A stretch of 41,524 nt of DNA, taken from the NCBI GenBank assembly GCA_001919715.1, contig MNIJ01000179.1:1-41524 (forward strand). The letters run 5' to 3'. The notes below the pieces were generated by a model. It saw only the letters and a list, made by a program, of their open reading frames with translations, searched no databases and was not told where the DNA came from. This DNA is from Acidobacteria bacterium 13_1_20CM_58_21. GTDB taxonomy: Bacteria; Acidobacteriota; Terriglobia; Acidiferrales; UBA7541. Below are positions 8,947-16,157 of this stretch, one piece after another. Position numbers and translations under genes: made by a program. Position 1 is the first letter of the stretch, and each line of letters begins with the position of its first letter.

Positions 8947-9084
8947 ATGTTGCTCGTCCGGGGATACTGTTACCACTGCAAAACCACTACGACTCTTGAA
9001 GTCACACACCAAGGAATCGAAAATGCAATCGAGGGAAAATGCTGTGTGTGCAATCACCCATTTGCCGGAGCCTTGCTGCCTTAG
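8947..9084 (+). CDS. 45-residue zinc-ribbon-like microprotein
   Basis: The frame starts at ATG 8947 with a good GGAGG 6 bases upstream and ends at TAG 9082-9084. It begins only 21 bases after tRNA-Leu, so it may be co-transcribed from the tRNA promoter. The protein has Cys8-x2-Cys11 and a second knuckle Cys32-Cys33-x-Cys35, a spacing typical of small treble-clef or ribbon zinc folds. There is no membrane segment. A perfect hairpin follows 26 bases after the stop. I do not recognise a named family. The strong ribosome binding site and paired cysteines argue for a real gene; the function is unknown. Confidence 0.6.
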   Translation: MLLVRGYCYHCKTTTTLEVTHQGIENAIEGKCCVCNHPFAGALLP

Positions 9085-9109
9085 AACCAAAGGAAAATGC
9101 ACCGTACCC

Positions 9110-9128
9110 GAAGACTATCAAAGTCTTC
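9110..9128 (+). terminator. Hairpin after the zinc-ribbon gene
   Basis: GAAGACT (9110-9116) and AGTCTTC (9122-9128) form a perfect 7-bp stem with a 5-base loop, 26 bases past the stop codon. The following bases (TAGAACG) are not a U-tract, so this would be an atypical terminator or an mRNA-end stabiliser. Confidence 0.4.
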
Positions 9129-9325
9129 TAGAACGCCGCATTGCTTGGTCTTCCCACTTTCCATTGTTACCAGTTGTTGCCAATGACGCCGAAAACCTGC
9201 TCCACGATGACATACGGTGATACATCTGAGCAGGACGGGAATCAGGAGGAACGAAGCGAAGCAACGCCAAAACGAGCGTGCTATTGACGCGTCTAAGACG
9301 TAATGTGACCATAAGAAAGCTAAAC

Positions 9326-9353
9326 TTGACTCGGCTATATCCTCCCCTATAGC
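9326..9353 (+). promoter_or_regulatory. Promoter with embedded palindrome, upstream of the DUF5678-like/retropepsin pair
   Basis: TTGACT (9326-9331) and TATAGC (9348-9353) are spaced 16 bases, a plausible sigma70 promoter giving a short leader before ATG 9387. The -10 element lies in one arm of a perfect hairpin: GGCTATA 9333-9339 and TATAGCC 9348-9354, with loop TCCTCCCC. The palindrome could be an operator. Confidence 0.5.
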
Positions 9354-9386
9354 CTCATGCATCTAAGGAACGTCGGAGATTACGCC

Positions 9387-9590
9387 ATGTCTGCTATTCT
9401 AAATACCCCTCGCAGTGAGGCCTTGCGTGGCGCTCCCCTCGATTCTTGGATTGCTCTGACAGAGGACGAAACTCGCGTTATCGCTGCAGGAGCAACTTAC
9501 GAGGAAGTAGCAAAGCAACTCGACGACGCTGGCGATAAGGATTCGGTCATCCTCAAGACCCCCAAGTCTTGGCTGCCATTTGCCGTATAA
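9387..9590 (+). CDS. Small DUF5678-like protein
   Basis: A protein of 67 residues. ATG 9387 is preferred to ATG 9357 because GGAG sits about 8 bases before it. The core DSWIALTEDETRVIAAG, followed by ATYEEVAKQLDDAGDKDSVI and KTP, matches my memory of the DUF5678 pattern: W-[VI]-A-L, a short beta-hairpin, 'V-x-A-x-G' and a helix ending before 'P'. It is cytosolic with no cysteine. The stop at 9588-9590 lies 6 bases before the GTG of the retropepsin-like gene, so the two are probably translated as a coupled pair. The pairing suggests a joint function, perhaps as substrate, regulator or antitoxin-like partner of the protease-like protein; that is inference. Confidence 0.6.
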   Translation: MSAILNTPRSEALRGAPLDSWIALTEDETRVIAAGATYEEVAKQLDDAGDKDSVILKTPKSWLPFAV

Positions 9591-9596
9591 TGCGGC

Positions 9597-10021
9597 GTGC
9601 GATTCGCCTACAAAAACTATCCAAGACACAAGGGCGTGGACGATTGGACGGCAGCTCTGCCCGTTCAAGTATCCAATCCGGCAAAACACTCTCCTCCATG
9701 CAGGAAGTTCGAAACAGTCATCGACTCCGGCGCTTCTCTCTGCCTGTTCCATTCCAGCATCGGACAGGCCATTGGCCTAAATGTCGAAAAGGGGAACTGG
9801 ACGAAACTGTAGGAGTTTCTGGTGTACCGACAAAGATATATCGACACACAGTCTCTTTGCATGTCTTAGGAAATATATTCAAGATTCGAGCCGGATTTAC
9901 TGATCAGCTGCCGCTTGCTGGATTGCTGGGACGAGTCGGCTTCTTCGAACACTTCAAGATCACTTTCGACCCATCGAGCAATCCACCAGGATTTGACTTA
10001 GAACGCGTCTACAGAGCCTAG
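9597..10021 (+). CDS. Retropepsin-like aspartyl protease family protein, requires a -1 frameshift
   Basis: The first frame (GTG 9597 to TAG 9810-9812) gives FETVIDSGASLCLFHSSIG and then AIGLNVEKG. It carries the DSGA signature of retropepsin-like aspartyl proteases, in which the catalytic Asp lies in a D-[ST]-G-[AS] loop and the enzyme is a dimer. The second half is in the -1 frame: ELDETVGVSGVP, VSLHVLGNIFKIRAGF and LLGRVGFFEHFKITFDPSSN, an expected continuation with the 'LLGxxGFF' element. Joining at 9794 gives 141 residues. The zero frame reaches stop 15 bases after a slippery heptamer (A AAG GGG). Either this is programmed frameshifting, a pseudogene, or a one-base error in a G run. It is coupled to the DUF5678-like gene upstream. 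Substrates are unknown. Confidence 0.65.
9788..9819 (+). promoter_or_regulatory. Candidate -1 ribosomal frameshift signal
   Basis: Zero-frame codons GAA AAG GGG contain the heptamer A AAG GGG (9788-9794), of the canonical X XXY YYZ form. After an 8-base spacer comes a perfect 6-bp hairpin, GAAACT 9803-9808 with AGTTTC 9814-9819, whose loop contains part of the zero-frame stop codon. A -1 slip here restores the retropepsin-like frame. Confidence 0.5.
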
Positions 10022-10180
10022 TCTTTGTTGCGGTGATAAAGTACCGGGAGCCTGCATAGCGAGTTACCTCCGCTGTGTGAGTTAGGGGCGTGTCGACGTT
10101 GATAGCGCCCGGCGTCCCGCTTCACTTCTTTAGCTTATCTATAACCTCTCCGTGAGCAAGAATGAGTACCCTTGAGCAAG

Positions 10181-10204
10181 GCGTAGGGCTTTATTGTCCT
10201 ACGC
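10181..10204. repeat. 7-bp hairpin downstream of the retropepsin-like gene
   Basis: GCGTAGG 10181-10187 and CCTACGC 10198-10204 form a perfect stem with a 10-base loop. It lies about 160 bases past the gene's stop and also downstream of the inverted tRNA half on the other strand, where it could limit read-through. No U-tract is present. Confidence 0.4.
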
Positions 10205-10269
10205 GCAAGATAAGCACTGTATTTGCGTGAGCAACGGCGAGCAAGTTTGACAAAGCGACAGACATTCGT

Positions 10270-10310
10270 TTTTGAGTCCAGCGCGTCTGCCAGTTCCGCC
10301 ACTCCGGGGC
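10270..10310 (-). pseudogene. 5' half of a tRNA-Leu gene (truncated copy)
   Basis: Reading leftward from 10310: acceptor strand GCCCCGG, then GTGGCGGAACTGGCAGACGC and the start of an anticodon arm, CTGGACTCAAAA. This matches the intact tRNA-Leu(CAA) at 8839 through the anticodon loop (CAA). The 3' side of the anticodon stem, the variable arm, T-arm and acceptor partner are absent: after CTCAAAA the sequence diverges, and no 3' half is visible in the next ~250 bases. It cannot form a tRNA. Its promoter is preserved. Confidence 0.8.
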
Positions 10311-10318
10311 AACAATTC

Positions 10319-10347
10319 AAAATAGCACGCCGGCGGACTGCGCTCAA
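10319..10347 (-). promoter_or_regulatory. Promoter preserved in front of the tRNA-Leu half-gene
   Basis: On the minus strand TTGAGC (10347-10342) and TATTTT (10324-10319) are 17 bases apart, with an extended -10 TGC. The TGCTATT block stands 17 bases before the tRNA 5' end, exactly as at the intact gene (8822-8839). The duplicated unit therefore included the promoter. Confidence 0.6.
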
Positions 10348-10356
10348 GGCGTTACG

Positions 10357-10383
10357 TCACTGGGTCACTGGGTCACTTGGTCT
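10357..10383. repeat. Three tandem 9-bp repeats
   Basis: TCACTGGGT, TCACTGGGT, TCACTTGGT occur head to tail between the tRNA-Leu half-gene's promoter and the stop of the second Oar-like receptor. It is a short slippage-type repeat with no evident function. Confidence 0.6.
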
Positions 10384-10402
10384 TGCCCGTATTCCCAGGA
10401 TC

Positions 10403-13400
10403 TCAAAACGAAAGCCTGGCGCTCAACTGCATTTCGCGTCCCGGCGTCATCGCCATGGTGATGGTTCCGAACTGCGGCGTATTTACGAAGCGGTTCGGGG
10501 TGCCCAGGTTTACCTTGTTCAGCGCGTTGAATGCTTCGGCACGAAACTGGAAATTAGCTCTCTCGCTGAAGCGGAAGGCTCGCGCCAACGCGAAGTCCAG
10601 GGTTTGCATGGGCGGGCCATATACGGAGTTCCGGCCTGCATGGCCGTATGTGAACGCCGGGGGCGCGGCAAATGCGGAGGGGTTAAACCACTCCGCGGCG
10701 GTGCGCGCGGCGGGGCCGAATATAGGCTGGCCGGTAACGTTGGCCCGGATCGGATTCTCGCCTAACACGGTCCCAGAGTTCGCCGTATCTCCGAACACGG
10801 AGATCGTGAACGGCATTCCCGACTGGACCTGGTAGATGGTCGACAAATGCCAGTCCTCGGAAATGAGGCGAAGCCATTCCTGCCGCCGGAAAGCGGGAAT
10901 GTTGTAAACGCTGCTCAGGGCGAAGCGGTGCCTCACGTCGCAACCTGGACCTTTTTCGGCGCCGAGATTCCTGTTGTCTTGTGGGATGGATGCTTCGTCC
11001 ATCGGCGACCGGAAGTCCGGAGCGTTGGTCAGACTCTTGGCAAAGGTGTAGTTGGCCAGAACGCTGAACCCATGCGAATAGCGGCGGCGGACATTCAAGT
11101 AGCCCGCGTCGTACCAACTCCGGGCGGTGTTCTCCAACAAATTGATGGTGCTGACCGGGAACGTTTCACTTTGCACCACTGCGGTGGTGCTGCTCGGCGT
11201 CAACACTGTGCCCGGCACGAAAGTGAGCGTCTTGAAGGGGCGCCGCGGGCCAAAAGGGCCCGGCCCGGGAAGAGTGTTGTTGATCAAGTGCGCTCGTTGC
11301 AGGTGGAAACCGCGTGAGCCGATGTAGCCAACTTCAAGCGAGGTGTTTTGCCCAAAGCTCTTTTGCGCCGAGCCGTTCCATTGCTGCACGTACTGCGCGG
11401 GAGCGTGCGAATCAAAAGCCGTGAAACTGACCGTGGTGGGCGTCAGAGCCCCCGTGCCAAGAACCGGTGTGCCGAAATTCATGCCGGTGTCGAAGAGCGC
11501 CGCCGGCGGCGTGAAGTTATCGGCTTGCTGCGTCTCCGGAAAAACATATGGGACGTTGTGCCGCTGGTTGCACCAGGTGTTCAAATCTACAGGCGTAAAA
11601 AAGATTCCATAGGCCGTGTGGAAGACGAGGCCGACGCCTGGAAGGTGTTTGGCGATTCCCAAGCGCGGCGCAAAGTTATGCTTATTGGCGTACATCAGCC
11701 CTCTCGGATAACCCAACTGCCCACCGATGAAAACGGAAGGAACGCCGTTGATGAAAATCAGGTTGGTGTTTGTGTTCTGCTTGTCGTAGAGAGGGCTGGT
11801 GTATTCATAGCGGAGTCCGAGGTTGAGAGCAGTCGTGGGCGTCACCTGCCAACTATCTTCGGCGAACGCGGCCGTTCCCCAGGCACGCAAATCCATTTGC
11901 GGTATACCCGCCTGGCGTTGTTTCACGGCGGGCAAGCCAAGCAGCATACTGGCCAGTCCGGAGCCGCTGCCGTCATTGAAGCCAAATTCGGTGGTGTACC
12001 CGGTGGTGTATTGGTAGTATCCGCGGTTCTGGAAGAATCCCCACATGGGCCAGATGTAACGATGGAATTCGGCGCCGAATTTCGTGCCGTGGCGTCCGCG
12101 CTGCCACGCATAGGTATCCCGAAGTTCGATCGTCGTGTCCCAGGCATGCATGGGTGTTGCCGCAAAAGTGTCGCCGATTCCGGTGTACCCCTGAACGGCG
12201 AACCACGGGGAACCCCAGGCGTTCTTGCCTCCAAACCCAATTCCCTGAATGCCCAGCGCGCTAACGATGTCGTTGACTCCGTCATTCTGCGAGGTGCGGT
12301 CCATCGAAAGGCGCGAAAGTGCGAGGGACGCGGTGTTGACTCTGTTGCTCGTAAAAATGTGATTCCACGACCCGACGGCTTGCTGGGACAGGTTGTTGAA
12401 GTTCACGCCAAAGCCGGGCAAATTTTCCGTTGTAGAGGTCATACCACTGCTCGGGGAAAAGCCATATTCACCGCCGGCAGAGTAGCGAGCCAGCAGGGTG
12501 TCGCCGTTCGAGAAGTTATGGTCCGCGCGAAACGTGCCCTGATCCTGAATGTGGTTTTCGGTGCGCACGTCGAGATAATTGTTCGAATCCGCATCGCCCC
12601 CCATCATCATCATGTTAGGCTGAGGCAGGTATTTCAGTAAAAAGCTTTCGAGAAGAGGATTGATCCGGCCGGGCGGAATCTGATTGTTGGGAAACTGGGA
12701 GCGCTTATACGGGAAATTCGAGGGCCCGGTCGGCAAACTCGGGTTGTAATTTGGATTACTCACCGCACCGGTGGGGTCGTAGATTTTGACATTGTTGGTG
12801 CTGAAGTGACCCTTGATTTCGTCCTGCGTGGGGACAGTCAGAATCTGGGCGTCTGCCTGCGCAAGGCGCAAGCCCTCATAATTGACGAAGAAAAAGGTCT
12901 TCTTTCCGATCAGCGGGCCGCCGAACGAGGCGCCGAAATTATTTTGCACCAGGTGATTGTTGCCCATGGACGCGAAAGTGCTGGCATCCATTGCGCCGTT
13001 GCGGAGAAATTCGTAAATTGTTCCGTGGTATTGGCCGGAGCCGGAATGGGTGACGATATTGATCTGGCCACCGCCCGCGCCTCCCATATCGGCGGTGTAG
13101 CTGCTCGTTTCCACTTGAAACTCTTTGACCGCATCGGGAGAAGGGCTCAGGTTCTGCGTGTTGAATGTCGGATCGGTGTTGGTGGCGCCGTCCAGCAAGA
13201 AAAAGTTCGCGTTCGGGCGGCTGCCACCGATGACTACGGCGGAGCGCTGCCCGGGACGCCAGTAAAGAGGATTTGTGGATCCCGTCTGTGCTCCAAAACC
13301 GACGTGGGCTCCGGGCACAGTCAGCACGAGGTCAATCAACATGCGCCCATTGAGCGGCAATTCGCGAATGGATGTGGGCTCGACGACCTCTCCGACGCTG

Positions 13401-13780
13401 GCGTCGGTGGTTTGCAAAACTTCTCTCCCGGCCGTGACTTCTACTCCTTCAGTGACGGAACCAACCCTCAGCGTGATGTCTACAGCAAGTTTCTGGCCCA
13501 CCTCCAGCCGCAAGGACTGCTTTGCGCTAGCCAAGCCGGAGGCTGCGACTTCCAGTTCATAATCATCAGGCAGGAGTGCTGGGGCCTCGAAGAGTCCGTG
13601 TTGGTTCGTGACGACCCGGCGGATTGCACCGGTGCTCGCGGCCGTCAGCTTGACTGCGGCCCCCACAACAGGCAGATGCTGCGAATCGGTGACGATACCG
13701 GTGAGAACGGCGTAGTTGCTCTGGCCAAATCCGGGCACCGCGAGCCCCAGGAGAAATAGAAGTACACCGAATCGCCTCAT
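10403..13780 (-). CDS. Oar-like TonB-dependent receptor, intact
   Basis: A protein of 1125 residues from ATG 13780. The signal peptide (MRRFGVLLFLLGLAVPGFGQ) is followed by a carboxypeptidase-regulatory-like domain (AVLTGIVTDSQHLPVVGAAV, about 24-110). The TonB plug (ELPLNGRMLIDLVLTVPG, FFLLDGATNTDP, GGQINIVTHSGSGQYHG) spans roughly 110-260, and the rest is a beta-barrel ending in phenylalanine (QLSARLSF). The length is normal for Oar-type receptors, and unlike the gene at 5879 the frame is unbroken. Such proteins are thought to import large or complex ligands or to take part in surface functions; the ligand is unknown. It stands alone, divergent from the CHAD gene. The start has no strong Shine-Dalgarno match, but the signal peptide fixes it. 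Confidence 0.93.
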   Translation of the reverse strand: MRRFGVLLFLLGLAVPGFGQSNYAVLTGIVTDSQHLPVVGAAVKLTAASTGAIRRVVTNQHGLFEAPALLPDDYELEVAASGLASAKQSLRLEVGQKLAVDITLRVGSVTEGVEVTAGREVLQTTDASVGEVVEPTSIRELPLNGRMLIDLVLTVPGAHVGFGAQTGSTNPLYWRPGQRSAVVIGGSRPNANFFLLDGATNTDPTFNTQNLSPSPDAVKEFQVETSSYTADMGGAGGGQINIVTHSGSGQYHGTIYEFLRNGAMDASTFASMGNNHLVQNNFGASFGGPLIGKKTFFFVNYEGLRLAQADAQILTVPTQDEIKGHFSTNNVKIYDPTGAVSNPNYNPSLPTGPSNFPYKRSQFPNNQIPPGRINPLLESFLLKYLPQPNMMMMGGDADSNNYLDVRTENHIQDQGTFRADHNFSNGDTLLARYSAGGEYGFSPSSGMTSTTENLPGFGVNFNNLSQQAVGSWNHIFTSNRVNTASLALSRLSMDRTSQNDGVNDIVSALGIQGIGFGGKNAWGSPWFAVQGYTGIGDTFAATPMHAWDTTIELRDTYAWQRGRHGTKFGAEFHRYIWPMWGFFQNRGYYQYTTGYTTEFGFNDGSGSGLASMLLGLPAVKQRQAGIPQMDLRAWGTAAFAEDSWQVTPTTALNLGLRYEYTSPLYDKQNTNTNLIFINGVPSVFIGGQLGYPRGLMYANKHNFAPRLGIAKHLPGVGLVFHTAYGIFFTPVDLNTWCNQRHNVPYVFPETQQADNFTPPAALFDTGMNFGTPVLGTGALTPTTVSFTAFDSHAPAQYVQQWNGSAQKSFGQNTSLEVGYIGSRGFHLQRAHLINNTLPGPGPFGPRRPFKTLTFVPGTVLTPSSTTAVVQSETFPVSTINLLENTARSWYDAGYLNVRRRYSHGFSVLANYTFAKSLTNAPDFRSPMDEASIPQDNRNLGAEKGPGCDVRHRFALSSVYNIPAFRRQEWLRLISEDWHLSTIYQVQSGMPFTISVFGDTANSGTVLGENPIRANVTGQPIFGPAARTAAEWFNPSAFAAPPAFTYGHAGRNSVYGPPMQTLDFALARAFRFSERANFQFRAEAFNALNKVNLGTPNRFVNTPQFGTITMAMTPGREMQLSARLSF

Positions 13781-14125
13781 AGGGTTTGCCGCTCCAGAAA
13801 AATTTCACGCCGCGCAAAGCGCAGCCTTCCGGGCACAAGAAACGAACGGTTCGGCACGAGACCGACATTTAGCCCCGGTGACCCGAGACTCTAACTTTCA
13901 AGATGGGCACCTACAATAGTAGGAAAGTATTAGCAGGGATCTCGGCTAGATTCGATTCCGAGTCTCCTCCCGGGGATCCTGCTGGCTCGCCTGCCCACGG
14001 ATTTTTCCACAGCCCCCTTCCACAGCCCCCCGACTGGACTCCGCCTTCCCCACGAGGTACTCTACCCCTCCTTCGATAGGGTCCCTTCCAGGGACATTCG
14101 AAGGCACTCGACCAGGATTCTCAAG
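13781..14125. other. Divergent intergenic region between the receptor and the CHAD gene
   Basis: No gene is visible. It should contain promoters for both directions. Visible elements are a small hairpin, CCTAC-AATA-GTAGG (13910-13923), and a tandem TTCCACAGCCCCC-type repeat at about 14003-14030. Neither has an assigned role. Confidence 0.4.
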
Positions 14126-15646
14126 ATGGCTACCGTGACTTCCATGCCCTCCGGTTCCCACCGGGAGCACCACGGCCTTTCCTTCTGGATAGACCGCGTC
14201 ATTAAGGAGCTGGAAAGCGTACGCTCGTCCCCCGACGCAGACGCCGTCCATGATCTTCGTGTGGCCATTCGCCGCTGCCGGTCGGTCGCTGCGGTGATGG
14301 AAGAGGTGGACCCCGATCCCGCCTGGCCCGCCATGCGCAAGGTGGTCCGCAAACTCTTCCGCGGGCTAGGCACACTTCGCGATGCTCAAGTGATGGACGC
14401 GTGGGTAAAGAAACTCGCTCCCGAAACCGACCCAGTGCGCAAGTATCTGCAAACTGCGTTCGAATCGAACGAACCCAAGCTGCGAGAAAACGCGCTACGC
14501 GTGGCCGACAGATTCGACCAAAAGGCCTGGAAGCGCCTCGACCGCACTCTCAGTCAGCGCGCCCGCCTGGTGCCGGTTGGGAGTCTCGCCGCCGAATGCC
14601 TTGCTCTTGAACGATTCGAAAGCACCAGGGAGCTTCACGCCAAGGCCCTGCGCACCGAAAGACCCAAACCCTGGCATGCCTTGCGCATTGGACTGAAGGG
14701 TTTTCGCTACACGGTCGAAAGCCTGCTCCCGGAGCACTATGCCGCCTGGAGCGACAATCTCAAGCGTCTCCAGGACATGCTCGGCGAGATTCACGACCTC
14801 GACGTCCTCGCAGAAGTTGTCAAGAAGTCAGACTTCCTCGAAACCGAAGACTGTCTCAAACTCTGGCAAGAAAGCATCAAACGCGAACGCAACGATCGAA
14901 TCGAAACCTATCGCCGGCTCACTCTCGGCAAGACCAGCCTCTGGAACATCTGGCGTTCCGGGCTGCCCACGAATGGCCGCATCGAAGCTGCCGCTCTGGC
15001 CCGCCTGCGCGCCACGGCCCGCGCCGTTGATCCCCATGTGCGCCGTACCTCGCAAACCTCCCGTATCGCCGTCGCCCTTTTCGACGCCTTGAAACGCGCT
15101 GGCTCTGCTCCCGCGTTCAGCGACTCCGCTCTTCGCCGGGTTTTGCTTTTTGCGGCTCGCTTGCACGGGGTTGGCGATGCGGACGCTGGCAAGTCACCTC
15201 AAAAAGCCGCGCGCAAGTTCCTTCTTGGTCTCACGATTCCTCCCGGATGGAGCAACGAAGATTGGGAGTTGCTCGCTCTTGCGGTCCGTTACCATCGCGG
15301 GGCCGAACCAAGAGCGAAGGACGGTCCCTTTTCCAAGCTTTCGGCGGAGCAGCAGAACAGTGTCCGCGTCCTGGCCGGCGTTTTGCGGTTGGCGCGCGCG
15401 CTTCGCAAGAGCGGTGTGGAGAGCGGAGCAGGAATCAGAGCCGAAAAATCCGCCCAGGCGATCGTACTTCGTGTTCCTGGCCTAGTGGATGATCTCGAAA
15501 CCGCCGCGCGGCTTGCTGCAGGCAAGCATCTTCTCGAAGATCGCCTCGGCATGCCCTTGGTCGTAAAGGCCACCGCGAAGCCGGAAACAGTGGTTGCCCT
15601 ATCGCCCCGGCAAGCTCGCGAGTTCTCGGTCATCGCTTCCGATTGA
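14126..15646 (+). CDS. CHAD domain protein with a degenerate Ppx-like HD tail
   Basis: A protein of 506 residues. The first ~290 form a CHAD domain: an alpha-helical polyphosphate-binding module with conserved His/Arg/Lys (AVHDLRVAIRRCRS near 41-53, GTLRDAQVMD near 90, HALRIGLKGFRYTVESL near 185-200). Residues about 335-500 resemble the C-terminal HD domain of Ppx/GppA: LLFAARLHGVGDAD aligns with the Ppx LLHDTGH motif, and LLALAVRYHRG and VRVLAGVLRLARAL align with the later helices. The HD Asp is replaced (His347-Gly348), so metal-dependent activity is unlikely. The facing operon encodes an intact Ppx with the same C-terminal module, so the two proteins may share ligand or partner. CHAD proteins usually accompany polyphosphate enzymes. 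The start lacks a clear ribosome binding site; Met at 14144 is an alternative. Confidence 0.85.
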   Translation: MATVTSMPSGSHREHHGLSFWIDRVIKELESVRSSPDADAVHDLRVAIRRCRSVAAVMEEVDPDPAWPAMRKVVRKLFRGLGTLRDAQVMDAWVKKLAPETDPVRKYLQTAFESNEPKLRENALRVADRFDQKAWKRLDRTLSQRARLVPVGSLAAECLALERFESTRELHAKALRTERPKPWHALRIGLKGFRYTVESLLPEHYAAWSDNLKRLQDMLGEIHDLDVLAEVVKKSDFLETEDCLKLWQESIKRERNDRIETYRRLTLGKTSLWNIWRSGLPTNGRIEAAALARLRATARAVDPHVRRTSQTSRIAVALFDALKRAGSAPAFSDSALRRVLLFAARLHGVGDADAGKSPQKAARKFLLGLTIPPGWSNEDWELLALAVRYHRGAEPRAKDGPFSKLSAEQQNSVRVLAGVLRLARALRKSGVESGAGIRAEKSAQAIVLRVPGLVDDLETAARLAAGKHLLEDRLGMPLVVKATAKPETVVALSPRQAREFSVIASD

Positions 15647-16157
15647 GCACCCCAGCCGCGCCGGATGACTACCTGTGCACCTTCTTCGTCACGAACCACA
15701 TTCCTGTCTATGCTTGAACGACGAGCCGCACCCTGGAGAAATTTTGCCCCTGGTGTCGCTTTCTGGTTTCGCGTCGCCTGGGTGGTATGGTGGGCCGTCG
15801 CTCCGCTCCTCCAGGCTCGCCGCCAGGCAGAAGCAGTCCTTTCCGAACCGCCGGTCCGCTTCGTTTTTTCTCCCGCGGGCGTCGAAATGATCCGCCTCGA
15901 TGTTTCCATGCAGATTGCCTGGCCCGGCATCCGCCGCGTTAAAGAGACCTGGTTTTCCTTCTTAATCTATCCGCGCCAGTCCTCGCCGTTGCGCCGCCGC
16001 CCCCGACGGCCGCTTGATTCAAGTGCTCCCGTGGATGAAACTCTATTTTGCCCTTCCCCTCCACGGCTTCGCGGACACCGCGGATTTACGTCTCTTCCGC
16101 ACCTTGATTCGCAATCATCTCACCGGAGAAATAAAGCTAGGTATCTGAATTGTTGGT
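15647..16157. other. Region between convergent CHAD and sixA-like genes
   Basis: About 510 bases with no gene I can support. A plus-strand frame (15665-16186) has an Arg/Pro/Ser-rich translation with no motif, and its end overlaps the SixA-like coding region on the other strand. No clear terminator was seen either. Confidence 0.35.

Noticed and set aside
8653-9084. 143-codon plus frame running through tRNA-Leu
   Set aside because: It contains the 'MAELADAPDSKSG' signature that tRNA-Leu/Ser genes give when translated; only its last 45 codons, with their own ribosome binding site, look real.
10021-10310. Group I intron interrupting a tRNA-Leu anticodon loop
   Set aside because: The idea fits the break position, but no 3' half (T-arm, acceptor partner) was found in the next ~250 bases and no conserved intron core was seen.
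10135-10347. 70-codon minus frame containing GVAELADALDSK
   Set aside because: It is the translated tRNA-Leu half-gene, not a protein.
10357-10383. Tandem repeat as a CRISPR array
   Set aside because: Units are 9 bases with no spacers; no cas gene is present and no repeat-spacer pattern occurs in the window.
11348-13759. Long plus-strand frames (430 and 317 codons)
   Set aside because: They are antisense to the intact Oar-like receptor, which has a signal peptide, plug and barrel.
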